DNA of 12,968 nt, taken from positions 1 to 12,968 of the forward strand of contig JAOZRM010000046.1 of the NCBI GenBank assembly GCA_029940175.1. The letters run 5' to 3'. The notes beneath the pieces were generated by a model. That model was not told the DNA's origin. It ran no database searches and saw only the letters and a program-made list of their open reading frames with translations. The position numbers and the translations under genes are program-made. Shown piece by piece: positions 6,367-12,968 of this stretch (its first letter is position 1; each line of letters starts with the position of its first letter). This DNA comes from Candidatus Sabulitectum sp. (lineage in GTDB: Bacteria > Fermentibacterota > Fermentibacteria > Fermentibacterales > JCC-6).

Positions 6367-7214
6367 TAATAACAGACAGTGAAGAAAAAATATCAGAATT
6401 ATGTGCCAGGTGGAGATCTGAGGGGCTTTCCGTGGGTTTTGTTCCAACCATGGGTGCGTTCCATAAAGGCCATTTAAGCCTGGTAGAGATAGCTGTGGCC
6501 TCTTCAGACAGGGTAGTGGTAAGCATTTTTGTTAACCCCTCACAGTTTGGTCCGGGAGAAGATCTGGAGAAGTACCCCAGAACAATTGAAAGTGACTGCA
6601 AATTTGTGGAGGAACTTGGTGCTTCTGCGGTGTTTACTCCACGGGCTGACGTGGTGTATCCTCCAGGGTTTTCTACCAGCGTATCCGTTGCCGGTATCAC
6701 TGAAGGACTTTGTGGAGCGGCGAGACCCGGGCATTTTAACGGTGTGACCACAGTATGTGCTGTTCTGTTCGGGATAGTAAAGCCTGATCTGGCTGTTTTC
6801 GGTATGAAAGATGCACAACAGCTTGCAGTTGTGAAGCGGATGGTTTCTGATCTTCGTATGGGAATAGAGATTGTCGCAGCACCCATTATCAGGGAGGCAG
6901 ACGGGCTTGCTATGAGCAGCAGAAATCAATATCTCTCCAGGGAGGAACGGAACCAGGCATCTTTGATAAGCACTGGTATGATGAAAGCTGAGAATCTTTT
7001 CCACATGGGGGAGAGAAATTCTGAAATACTCAGGAAGGAATTCGTGAACACTTTGAAAGACGCACCTCTTCTAAGAGTGCAGTATATTGAAACAGTCAAC
7101 CCTGAAACCATGCTCGGGGTTGAGGAGATTGATGATCGAGTTCTTCTGGCGGTTTCTGTTTTTGCCGGAAAGACCAGACTTATAGATAATATTTTGATTG
7201 AGTCGGAGGTTTAG
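6363..7214 (+). CDS. panC: Pantothenate synthetase
   Basis: 283 residues, normal length. It joins D-pantoate and beta-alanine with ATP hydrolysis to AMP, through a pantoyl-adenylate, to make pantothenate. Motifs: VPTMGAFHKGH with the HxGH box at 34-37, FVNPSQFGPGEDLEKYPR, the GHFNGVTTV pantoate-binding region, FGMKDAQQLAVV, READGLAMSSRN with the KMSKS-like loop (184-188), and a C-terminal lid domain. The start is TTG in a TTGA overlap with the kinase stop; the resulting MIITD N-terminus aligns with the family's MKII start, and AGAGGA (6349-6354) lies eight bases upstream. It is followed directly by panD, which supplies its beta-alanine. The third gene of the pathway, panB, is not in the window. 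Confidence 0.95.
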   Translation: MIITDSEEKISELCARWRSEGLSVGFVPTMGAFHKGHLSLVEIAVASSDRVVVSIFVNPSQFGPGEDLEKYPRTIESDCKFVEELGASAVFTPRADVVYPPGFSTSVSVAGITEGLCGAARPGHFNGVTTVCAVLFGIVKPDLAVFGMKDAQQLAVVKRMVSDLRMGIEIVAAPIIREADGLAMSSRNQYLSREERNQASLISTGMMKAENLFHMGERNSEILRKEFVNTLKDAPLLRVQYIETVNPETMLGVEEIDDRVLLAVSVFAGKTRLIDNILIESEV

Positions 7215-7215
7215 A

Positions 7216-7575
7216 TTGCTTAGGTGTTTTTTGAAGTCGAAGCTACACAGAATGGTCGTTACCCAGGCCGAGCTTGACTACATGGGTTCCATTACTATAG
7301 ATCGTGATCTTATGGACATGACCGGGCTGCTGCAGAATGAGAAGGTTCTTGTGGCGGATATAGATACCGGGAATAGATTTGAAACTTATGTTCTGGAGGG
7401 TGAACGGGGAAGTGGAATCATATGTATTAATGGAGCTGCTGCAAATCTGTGTGATCCCGGTGACAGAGTGATCATTCTGCAGTTTGCCTGGATTGACATG
7501 GACAAAGAGCCTGTTCCTGCACCGGTGGTGGTAGTTGCTGATGATTCCAATCTAAATCCCAGGGAGCTTTCATGA
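7216..7575 (+). CDS. panD: Aspartate 1-decarboxylase, pyruvoyl-dependent
   Basis: 119 residues. It decarboxylates L-aspartate to beta-alanine for PanC. The proenzyme self-cleaves at Gly24-Ser25 (MGSITID) to give a pyruvoyl group on the alpha chain; with the start at 7216 this falls exactly at the classical 24/25 position. Arg54, Thr57 and Tyr58 (RFETYV), GERGSG and ICINGAAANL are all present. The frame is open back to a TTG at 7198, but TTG 7216 is chosen: GGAGG (7205-7209) is six bases upstream and MLRCFLKSKLHR matches the family N-terminus. It starts right after panC stops (TAG 7212-7214). The C-terminal tail is slightly longer than usual (PVPAPVVVVADDSN). Its ATGA overlaps glmU. Confidence 0.95.
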   Translation: MLRCFLKSKLHRMVVTQAELDYMGSITIDRDLMDMTGLLQNEKVLVADIDTGNRFETYVLEGERGSGIICINGAAANLCDPGDRVIILQFAWIDMDKEPVPAPVVVVADDSNLNPRELS

Positions 7576-8528
7576 TTACAGCGGCAGTGATTCTCGCAGC
7601 GGGTATGGGTAAGAGGATGAAATCAGATCTGCCCAAGGTGCTGCATCCTGTTCTTGCAAGACCCATGGTTGAAAGAGCAGGTCTTGCGGCTGAAGCAGCT
7701 GGTGTTACCGAGATTACCGTGGTGATAGGGCATGGCAGGGAAAAGGTTATTCCCGTTCTTGAGAAGAATGGCTGGGGCTGGGTTGTTCAGGAGGAGCAAC
7801 TTGGAACGGCTCATGCTGTGAGTTGCGCTCTGCCTCAGGTAGAGAATGCTGATGAAGTGGTTATTCTCATGGGAGATGTTCCTCTGCTCAGAGAAGAAAC
7901 TGTCAGCAATCTTCTTCTGGCGCTGAGAGAGAGCAATGCAGCGCTTGCGGTGCTTACTACAACTCCTCCTGATGTGACCGGTTACGGAAGAATTCTTCTT
8001 GACTCCAACGGTATGATTGACCGAATTGTTGAAGAAAAAGATGCATCTTCTGAAGAGAAGGAATGCAGGATAATAAACACTGGAATAATGGCTTTTGACG
8101 GATCTGTTCTTGCAGAGGTTCTTTCCAGGATAGGTAACACAAATGCCCAGAATGAATTCTACCTGACAGATGCAGTGGCAATTGTTGGGGAAATGGGTAG
8201 AAATGCACTGCCTGTCTTCACACCTGAATGGCAGGAGGTCGCCGGAGTGAACAATCCTTTACAACTGGCAGCGTGCACTTCAGCCATGAAGAGAAGAGTT
8301 GTAGAATCACATCTGCTGTCCGGAGTTGTGATCCCGGATCCTGATTCTGTGTGGATAGAAGATTCAGTTATCATAGGAAAAGGTTCTGTGATCGGTAGGA
8401 ACTGCAGACTCTCCGGTGAAGCTGTCATTGGAAACAATACAGTTATTGGAGATGGATCAATTATTGATGGTGTTGTTATTCAGCCTGGTGAGATCATTGA
8501 GGCATTTTCAATTCTCGGAGTGGATTAA
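7572..8528 (+). CDS. glmU: GlmU-like UDP-GlcNAc pyrophosphorylase lacking most of the acetyltransferase domain
   Basis: 318 residues against about 455 for full GlmU. Residues 1-230 are a complete uridylyltransferase domain: LAAGMGKRMKSDLPKVLH (8-25), EEQLGTAHAV, ILMGDVPLL, GYGRI, IVEEKDA, INTGIMAF, NEFYLTD and GVNN. It should make UDP-GlcNAc from UTP and GlcNAc-1-phosphate for peptidoglycan and glycans. Residues about 265-310 form only two or three left-handed beta-helix coils (VIIGKGSVIGRNC, AVIGNNTVIGDGS). The rest of the helix, with the acetyl-CoA site and catalytic residues for GlcN-1-phosphate acetylation, is missing. The TAA at 8526-8528 overlaps the next ATG (TAATG), so the short form looks native rather than a sequencing error. 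GGGAG (7562-7566) supports the ATG, which overlaps panD. Another sugar nucleotidyltransferase specificity is possible. Confidence 0.8.
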   Translation: MITAAVILAAGMGKRMKSDLPKVLHPVLARPMVERAGLAAEAAGVTEITVVIGHGREKVIPVLEKNGWGWVVQEEQLGTAHAVSCALPQVENADEVVILMGDVPLLREETVSNLLLALRESNAALAVLTTTPPDVTGYGRILLDSNGMIDRIVEEKDASSEEKECRIINTGIMAFDGSVLAEVLSRIGNTNAQNEFYLTDAVAIVGEMGRNALPVFTPEWQEVAGVNNPLQLAACTSAMKRRVVESHLLSGVVIPDPDSVWIEDSVIIGKGSVIGRNCRLSGEAVIGNNTVIGDGSIIDGVVIQPGEIIEAFSILGVD

Positions 8529-9025
8529 TGTCGGAAAGATTGTGGGCACCCTGGAGATATGATTACGTGACATCACCTGATGGTGGAACAGATCAGTGTG
8601 TATTCTGCGAAATCGGGAAGAGTGAACCTTCCAAAGACCGGGAGAATCTGATTCTTCACCGTGGCGAACATGCATTTGTGGTTCTTAATCGCTATCCGTA
8701 TATCAACGGCCATTTGATGATCGTTCCATATGGGCATGTCGGGGATATCTCTTCTCTTGATAAAGATGAGAGAAGTGAGATCATGGAGCTTATTGTGCAG
8801 ACCGAGGAAGCTTTGAGCAAGGGTATGAATTGCCAGGGAATGAATGGCGGATGGAACATCGGATCAGCCGGTGGAGCCGGGATACCCGGTCATCTGCATC
8901 TTCATATGCTTCCCAGGTGGAACGGAGATACTAACTTCATGGCTACTGTGGGTGCCATTAGAGTTGTTTCCCAGTCTCTTGAAAAGGCTTACGAGCAGCT
9001 TTCTGTGTTCTTTGGAGGAAAATAG
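8528..9025 (+). CDS. HIT-family protein (Ap4A phosphorylase/hydrolase type)
   Basis: 165 residues. The WAPWR start (6-10) and the CVFC pair (Cys24, Cys27, zinc-ribbon-like) mark the HIT branch that contains mycobacterial Ap4A phosphorylase and many bacterial Ap4A hydrolases. NRYPYINGHLMIVPYGHV is the first conserved block. NIGSAGGAGIPGHLHLHMLPRW carries the histidine triad, with His124 as the nucleophile of H122-L-H-L-H126, and GDTNFM follows. It probably cleaves diadenosine polyphosphates or nucleotide conjugates in the cytoplasm; which of these cannot be told. It is coupled to glmU by a one-base overlap (TAATG) and abuts the next gene. Confidence 0.9.
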   Translation: MSERLWAPWRYDYVTSPDGGTDQCVFCEIGKSEPSKDRENLILHRGEHAFVVLNRYPYINGHLMIVPYGHVGDISSLDKDERSEIMELIVQTEEALSKGMNCQGMNGGWNIGSAGGAGIPGHLHLHMLPRWNGDTNFMATVGAIRVVSQSLEKAYEQLSVFFGGK

Positions 9026-9550
9026 TTGGGTAAAGCATCAACCAGACGGAAGAGGAAGAAGAAGAGCAGAAAGATACTTCCTGTTGTTCTTATCTCTCTT
9101 GCCGCGGGCTGTTTGATAACTCTTGCAGTGGTTTATTCACCCAGCTGGTTCCAGACTGAGCATATACCATCTTCGGTGGTTTCGGTATTTCAGTTCAGTG
9201 ATTCCACTCCTCCTCCTGACACAATACGTATTGAAGTGTGGAACGGTGCAGGTATATCCGACCTTGCAGGGGGAGCCCAGAGTTTTTTTGAGACCAGGGG
9301 TGGAGACGTGACTTTTTATGCCCCGGGTCCACCTTTGAATGCCGAAGAGATGGACTACAGTGTCAGTGTGATCATTTCACACGATACATCATTTGCAGCT
9401 GCCAGGGAAGTGGCGGATGTTATAGGTATTGGAGATTCTTCCATTGTAATGATGCTTCCTCCACCTGGGCAGACAGCGCACGTGGATGTAACAGTTATCC
9501 TGGGACGGGATCGGGATGATCCATCGTTCTTTATCCCATACAGAGATTAA
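9026..9550 (+). CDS. LytR C-terminal-domain (LytR_C) membrane-anchored protein
   Basis: 174 residues. A very basic N-terminus (residues 3-16, mostly K and R) precedes one membrane helix (about 17-37), then a short proline-rich linker. The rest is a LytR_C domain (about 67-165): IRIEVWNGAGISDLA at the start and VDVTVILGRD at the end. The topology should be N-in with the domain in the periplasm or outside. The LytR_C domain occurs at the end of LytR-CpsA-Psr cell-wall ligases, but here the catalytic LCP domain is absent, so only a wall- or envelope-linked binding role can be guessed. It starts with TTG immediately after the HIT stop, seven bases after GGAGG (9014-9018). No paralogue is visible nearby. 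Confidence 0.8.
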   Translation: MGKASTRRKRKKKSRKILPVVLISLAAGCLITLAVVYSPSWFQTEHIPSSVVSVFQFSDSTPPPDTIRIEVWNGAGISDLAGGAQSFFETRGGDVTFYAPGPPLNAEEMDYSVSVIISHDTSFAAAREVADVIGIGDSSIVMMLPPPGQTAHVDVTVILGRDRDDPSFFIPYRD

Positions 9551-9588
9551 GATCAACAACTGGATACAGTTTTTTGAGAGGAGATTTT

Positions 9589-10011
9589 TTGAGTAATGAG
9601 GAAATGAGTCCGGATGTAGATGTACTCAAGGAGATCGTTGATGCGATTCATCAGCGTCACGGGTATGACGTCATGGCATTTGATATGTCTGAATTTCCAC
9701 TGACAATGGATATTTTTCTGTTTGCATCAGCAGACAACCGGATACAAAGCAGAGCAATAGCAGATCACGTTGAAAGAACAGCCAGGAATCTGGGGTGGAA
9801 ACTTCACCACAAAGAGGGTTATGATGAGGGGAGCTGGATACTGCTTGATTTCGTTGATCTTGTGGTTCACATATTTATTCCTGATGTGAGAAAGTATTAC
9901 AACATAGAATCACTCTGGAGTGATGCCCCTATGAAGAAGTTCGAGGATGAATCAGGACTGGAGACAGATGAGGAGTTTACCTTTGAAATCACCCCTTCAG
10001 ATCAGGGTTGA
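9589..10011 (+). CDS. rsfS: Ribosome silencing factor RsfS
   Basis: 140 residues. RsfS (Iojap/DUF143 family) binds ribosomal protein uL14 and blocks joining of the subunits when nutrients are short. Visible signatures: TMDIFLFASADNRIQSRAIADHV (the family has DYFVIAxGxSxxQ), GYDEGSWILLDFVDLVVHIF, and RKYYNIESLWSDAP near the end. The family's usual GTS is replaced by SAD, a mild divergence. The frame is open from a TTG at 9574, but that codon overlaps the purine-rich GAGAGGAG (9576-9583). The TTG at 9589 has ideal spacing to that sequence and is chosen; an ATG at 9604 is a further alternative. The acidic C-terminal tail overlaps argS by 29 bases. Confidence 0.9.
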   Translation: MSNEEMSPDVDVLKEIVDAIHQRHGYDVMAFDMSEFPLTMDIFLFASADNRIQSRAIADHVERTARNLGWKLHHKEGYDEGSWILLDFVDLVVHIFIPDVRKYYNIESLWSDAPMKKFEDESGLETDEEFTFEITPSDQG

Positions 10012-11659
10012 TCTGGCTTTTGCAATGCACTCTGCATTGTGTGAAAAGTTTCAGACAGACATTCCTCTAATCGAGGTTCTACCATCCAGAAATCTTTCCT
10101 TCGGTGATCTGGCCTGCAGTTCCGCCATGCCTCTTGCCGGGAAGTTGAAAAGGTCTCCCCGGGAAATTGCTTCAGTGATGGCAGACTCTATAAGCAGCCA
10201 GTTTGCTCAAGTGGAGAAAGTATCTGTTGATGGACCCGGCTTTCTTAACATTACTCTTTCCGGTGAGTATCTGGCAGAGTTTACTGTTGCAACTGCCCAT
10301 GGTGGAACAGGCCAGTTCATACCGGCGGATGGCAGTGGAAAGACAGCTCTTGTAGAATTTGTAAGTTCCAATCCCACAGGACCGCTTACAGTTGGGCATT
10401 GCCGTCAGGCCGTGCTTGGTGATGCTGTTTCCCGATTGCTTGAGGCAGTGGGCTGGTCTGTTCAGCGGGAGTACTATTTCAACGATGCAGGAAAGCAGAT
10501 GGATAAGCTGGCTGAATCCCTGGCTGCGAGATATTTGAACAATTCTGGTGTTTCAATGGAAATTCCTGAGGGTGGCTATCAGGGGGAGTACATTAAAGAG
10601 TGGGCGGAGGATCTCAGGAACGATAAGGGTGATTCTCTTCAGTGGCCTGAGCAGAAAGCACTGTTCAGAGAGTACGCTGGAAACAGGGCATTCGTTCTGA
10701 TCAGTGAGGACTTAAAACTGCTGGGTATTACTTTTGACAGGTATTTTGCAGAGAGTGAGCTCATTCCGGATGCAGTTGAAACTGCAATTGATCTGCTTAA
10801 AGAAAAAGATCTGATTTACGGAGACCCCGACGACAAGAGGAAGCTCTGGTTGAAACTGTCGGAAATGGGCCGTCCCGATGACCGGGTGATCAAACGGGAG
10901 GATGGTTCCTATACATACAGAATGCCCGACATAGCTTACCACCTTGATAAATTCAAGAGAAATTATGATCTGATGGTGGATATTTTCGGGTCTGATCACA
11001 TAGATACCTGTAAAGATGTGGAAACTGTCCTGGGAGTACTTTTGGGGAAAGAGAAGGTTTCCAGTCGTCTTCAGATAATCCTTCATCAGTTTGTCACTCT
11101 TGTTAGGGGTGGCGAGAAGGTGAAAATGTCCACAAGAGCCGGTAATTTTGTAACACTCCGTGATCTTGTTGATGAGGTTGGTTCAGCGGATGTTGTGCGC
11201 TACCTCTTTCTTACCAGAAGAGCTGAAGCACACATGGATTTTGATCTGGAGGTTGCCGGAGCGGAAAATGATGAGAATCCTGTGTTCTATGTTCAATATG
11301 CCTTTGCCCGTATTGCAGGTATACTAAGAAAGGTTTCCCATCCGGATGATTTACAGGTAAGCGATCCTGACAGGTTGCTGTCTGTTCTTAACAGTGAACG
11401 GGAGAGAAATCTCATGAGGCTTCTTGAGACAATACCCCTCCGAGTTTCTGCTGCTGCAACTGCTCTGGAACCACACAGGATACCCGATCTTCTGGCCGAA
11501 GTTGCCAGAGCTTTTCATGGTTTCTACCAGCACCACAGGGTTATCGACCCTGATAACGATGAAGTAACTGCAGTCAGATTCACATTATGTATGGCTGTGC
11601 GCAGTACACTCAGTGATCTATTAACAATTCTTGGAGTTCGTTCTCCGGAAAAAATGTAG
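9983..11659 (+). CDS. argS: Arginyl-tRNA synthetase
   Basis: 558 residues, class I synthetase charging tRNA-Arg. Order of parts: an N-terminal Add1 domain (FGDLACSSAMPLA, then GPGFLNITL), the catalytic core with VEFVSSNPTGPLTVGH, the YYFNDAGKQMDKLAESL insert, DGSYTYRMPDIAYHLDKF, VDIFGSDHI, the KMSKS loop as K381-M-S-T-R, and an all-helical DALR anticodon domain (VFYVQYAFARI onward). The HIGH box reads T136-V-G-H139, so the first histidine is replaced. The frame is open from an ATG at 9947, but TTG 9983 is chosen: TGAGGAG (9969-9975) is seven bases upstream and MKSPLQIRVDLAFAM fits the usual N-terminus. It lies inside the end of rsfS, which suggests coupled translation. Confidence 0.93.
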   Translation: MKSPLQIRVDLAFAMHSALCEKFQTDIPLIEVLPSRNLSFGDLACSSAMPLAGKLKRSPREIASVMADSISSQFAQVEKVSVDGPGFLNITLSGEYLAEFTVATAHGGTGQFIPADGSGKTALVEFVSSNPTGPLTVGHCRQAVLGDAVSRLLEAVGWSVQREYYFNDAGKQMDKLAESLAARYLNNSGVSMEIPEGGYQGEYIKEWAEDLRNDKGDSLQWPEQKALFREYAGNRAFVLISEDLKLLGITFDRYFAESELIPDAVETAIDLLKEKDLIYGDPDDKRKLWLKLSEMGRPDDRVIKREDGSYTYRMPDIAYHLDKFKRNYDLMVDIFGSDHIDTCKDVETVLGVLLGKEKVSSRLQIILHQFVTLVRGGEKVKMSTRAGNFVTLRDLVDEVGSADVVRYLFLTRRAEAHMDFDLEVAGAENDENPVFYVQYAFARIAGILRKVSHPDDLQVSDPDRLLSVLNSERERNLMRLLETIPLRVSAAATALEPHRIPDLLAEVARAFHGFYQHHRVIDPDNDEVTAVRFTLCMAVRSTLSDLLTILGVRSPEKM

Positions 11660-11671
11660 AGAGGAACAGTC

Positions 11672-12589
11672 ATGTCTGTTCTTGTAGTTGGTTCCGTCGC
11701 TCTTGATACTCTCACAACCCCTGCTGGAAAAGTTGAAGATACCCTTGGGGGATCTGCTGTTTACTTCGGTCTTGCCGCAGGACAGCTTTCCAGAGTTCGT
11801 ATTGTTGGTGTAGTGGGTCCGGACTTCCCCAGTGTTGAAAGAAGCTTTCTACAGAAAAGAAATGTCGATATAGAGGGTTTAACCATTGGTCGTGGACCTA
11901 CATTCAGGTGGGAGGGAGTTTACGGTCCGGATTTTGGTGATGCCAGAACAATTCGTACAGAGCTTGGAGTGTTTGCCAGTTTTGAACCGGTTCTCCCGGA
12001 AGAATATCGTAAGACTCCTTATGTTTTTCTTGCCAATATCGACCCGGATCTTCAACTTAAAGTTTTTGATCAGGTTGAGAACCCGACCTGGATTGCAATG
12101 GATACCATGAATCTATGGATAGAGCACAAGAAAGAAGTTGTTCTCAAAGCCATAAAAAAGATCGATCTTCTGTTTGTAAATGCTTCCGAAGCAAGGCAGA
12201 TATCGGGTTCCAGCGACCTGTTCAGAGCAGGTAGATACATTCTGAAAAGGGGTCCCAGATTTGTAGTCATTAAACTGGGAGCAAGTGGAGTTATGGTTCT
12301 TGGCGGACCTCAGCCGTTCCTGCTTCCTGCATGCCCGGTGAAGAAGGTTATTGACCCCACAGGAGCCGGCGACAGTTTTGCAGCTGGGATGCTTGGATTT
12401 CTTGCGGGCGTTGGCGGGGAACTGACCTTTAAGAACATTACCCGTGGTCTTTGTTACGGTTCGGTCACAGCCAGTTTTGCCATTAGCGGTTTTGGTGTTG
12501 AGGCTCTTCGCACTTTAAGCAAATCTGAAATTGATGAGAGACTCGGTTTTTATCTTTCAACCAATCAACTGGACAGGATAAAAGAATGA
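11672..12589 (+). CDS. PfkB/ribokinase-family sugar or nucleoside kinase
   Basis: 305 residues. It starts LVVGSVALDTL and carries LGGSAVYFGLAAGQL (the GG substrate motif of the family), AMDTMNLWI, LLFVNASEARQI, VVIKLGASGVMV and the signature DPTGAGDSFAAGM, with catalytic base Asp234. It is therefore an ATP-dependent kinase of the ribokinase superfamily. I recall the DTMNLWI stretch from a distinct ribokinase subgroup of unknown substrate. The substrate is not identifiable; the neighbouring purM suggests, weakly, a nucleoside or ribose compound. GAGGA (11661-11665) supports the ATG, 12 bases after argS stops. Its TGA overlaps the purM ATG by four bases. Confidence 0.85.
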   Translation: MSVLVVGSVALDTLTTPAGKVEDTLGGSAVYFGLAAGQLSRVRIVGVVGPDFPSVERSFLQKRNVDIEGLTIGRGPTFRWEGVYGPDFGDARTIRTELGVFASFEPVLPEEYRKTPYVFLANIDPDLQLKVFDQVENPTWIAMDTMNLWIEHKKEVVLKAIKKIDLLFVNASEARQISGSSDLFRAGRYILKRGPRFVVIKLGASGVMVLGGPQPFLLPACPVKKVIDPTGAGDSFAAGMLGFLAGVGGELTFKNITRGLCYGSVTASFAISGFGVEALRTLSKSEIDERLGFYLSTNQLDRIKE

Positions 12590-12968
12590 GCGGTATTGAT
12601 TACAGGAACAGCGGAGTAGACATAGATGAAGGCCTCAAAGCTGTAGATCTGATGAAGAAGGAAGTTAAGAAAACCTTCAATAAGAATGTACTCTCTGATC
12701 TGGGGCATTTCGGTGGGCTTTTCAGTGCCGAATTCCCAGGCATGAGCAAGCCTGTTCTGGTGGCCAGTATGGATGGAGTTGGTACCAAGTTGAAGGTCGC
12801 ATCACTGATGGAAGACTATTCCACAGTTGGCAGCGATCTTGTGAATCACTGCGTAAACGATATCCTTGTTCAAGGTGCATTTCCTCTATTTTTTCTGGAT
12901 TACATCGCGTGTGGAAAGCTGGATGCAGCTGTTGCCATTGATGTGCTTGAGCATGTCAGAGATCCACT
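12586..12968 (+). CDS. purM: Phosphoribosylformylglycinamidine cyclo-ligase (AIR synthetase), 5' part
   Basis: 127 residues are visible before the window ends. PurM closes the imidazole ring of purines, converting FGAM to AIR with ATP. Motifs: DYRNSGVDIDEGLKAVDLMK at the start (family Y-x-x-AGVD), LGHFGGLFSAEFPG, SMDGVGTKLKVAS (metal/ATP-binding DGVGTK), and VNDILVQGAFPLFFLDYIACGKL. Length and motif order are normal so far. The gene is incomplete only because of the window edge. The ATG lies in an ATGA overlap with the kinase gene, so the operon continues past the right end. Confidence 0.95.
   Translation, partial: MSGIDYRNSGVDIDEGLKAVDLMKKEVKKTFNKNVLSDLGHFGGLFSAEFPGMSKPVLVASMDGVGTKLKVASLMEDYSTVGSDLVNHCVNDILVQGAFPLFFLDYIACGKLDAAVAIDVLEHVRDP

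Noticed and set aside
6299..6886. 195-codon open frame on the minus strand
   Set aside because: It lies opposite panC and the kinase end; the translation is serine/threonine-rich with no motif, and the + strand genes are certain.
9947..9982. ATG-initiated N-terminal extension of ArgS
   Set aside because: TTG 9983 has a well-spaced TGAGGAG and gives the normal N-terminus; the extra residues are the rsfS tail read in another frame.

Overview
The window reads as chromosomal DNA of a bacterium from the FCB (Bacteroidetes/Chlorobi-Fibrobacteres) neighbourhood. The main clue is that two secreted proteins end in C-terminal domains of the type IX secretion (Por) sorting kind. The mix of a DapL-type lysine/peptidoglycan enzyme, a deoxynucleoside kinase next to folK, and very frequent TTG starts suggests an uncultured candidate-phylum lineage (Fermentibacteria-like, for example) rather than a classical Bacteroides relative. 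That placement is inference. All genes called are on the + strand. No tRNA, rRNA, CRISPR array, insertion sequence or integrase was seen.

Region A (1-3576) is accessory. It starts with the 3' end of a secreted, calcium-loop-containing protein with a type IX sorting tail. A roughly 280-base spacer follows, holding two hairpins, a good -10 box and a short calcium-loop-like remnant. Next is a MntA-type minimal nucleotidyltransferase (antitoxin family). It overlaps, by the usual 8 bases, the start of what looks like a HepT toxin gene. That second frame loses its resemblance to HepT after about 25 codons and runs without a stop into a secreted agmatine/peptidylarginine deiminase-family enzyme. The deiminase has a signal peptide, the full catalytic set and a type IX sorting domain, an architecture like Porphyromonas PPAD. 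A DUF1796-type protein that looks AT-rich follows.

Region B (3668 to the window end) is one tightly packed housekeeping transcription unit: dapL, folB, folK, a deoxynucleoside kinase, panC, panD, a short glmU-like uridylyltransferase, a HIT-family nucleotide hydrolase/phosphorylase, a LytR_C-domain membrane protein, rsfS, argS, a PfkB-family sugar kinase and the start of purM. Most neighbours overlap by 1-29 bases or abut, which implies translational coupling. Seven of the thirteen genes appear to start with TTG, each supported by a Shine-Dalgarno sequence or by family alignment.

Functionally, region B joins cell-wall precursor supply (diaminopimelate, UDP-GlcNAc), folate and pantothenate/CoA cofactors (folB/folK, panC/panD), nucleotide salvage and purine synthesis (dNK, HIT, purM), and translation (rsfS, argS). 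The points most worth a second look are the broken MntA/HepT module fused in frame to a secreted deiminase, the GlmU-like protein missing almost all of its acetyltransferase domain, the heavy TTG start usage, and the altered HIGH motif in ArgS.
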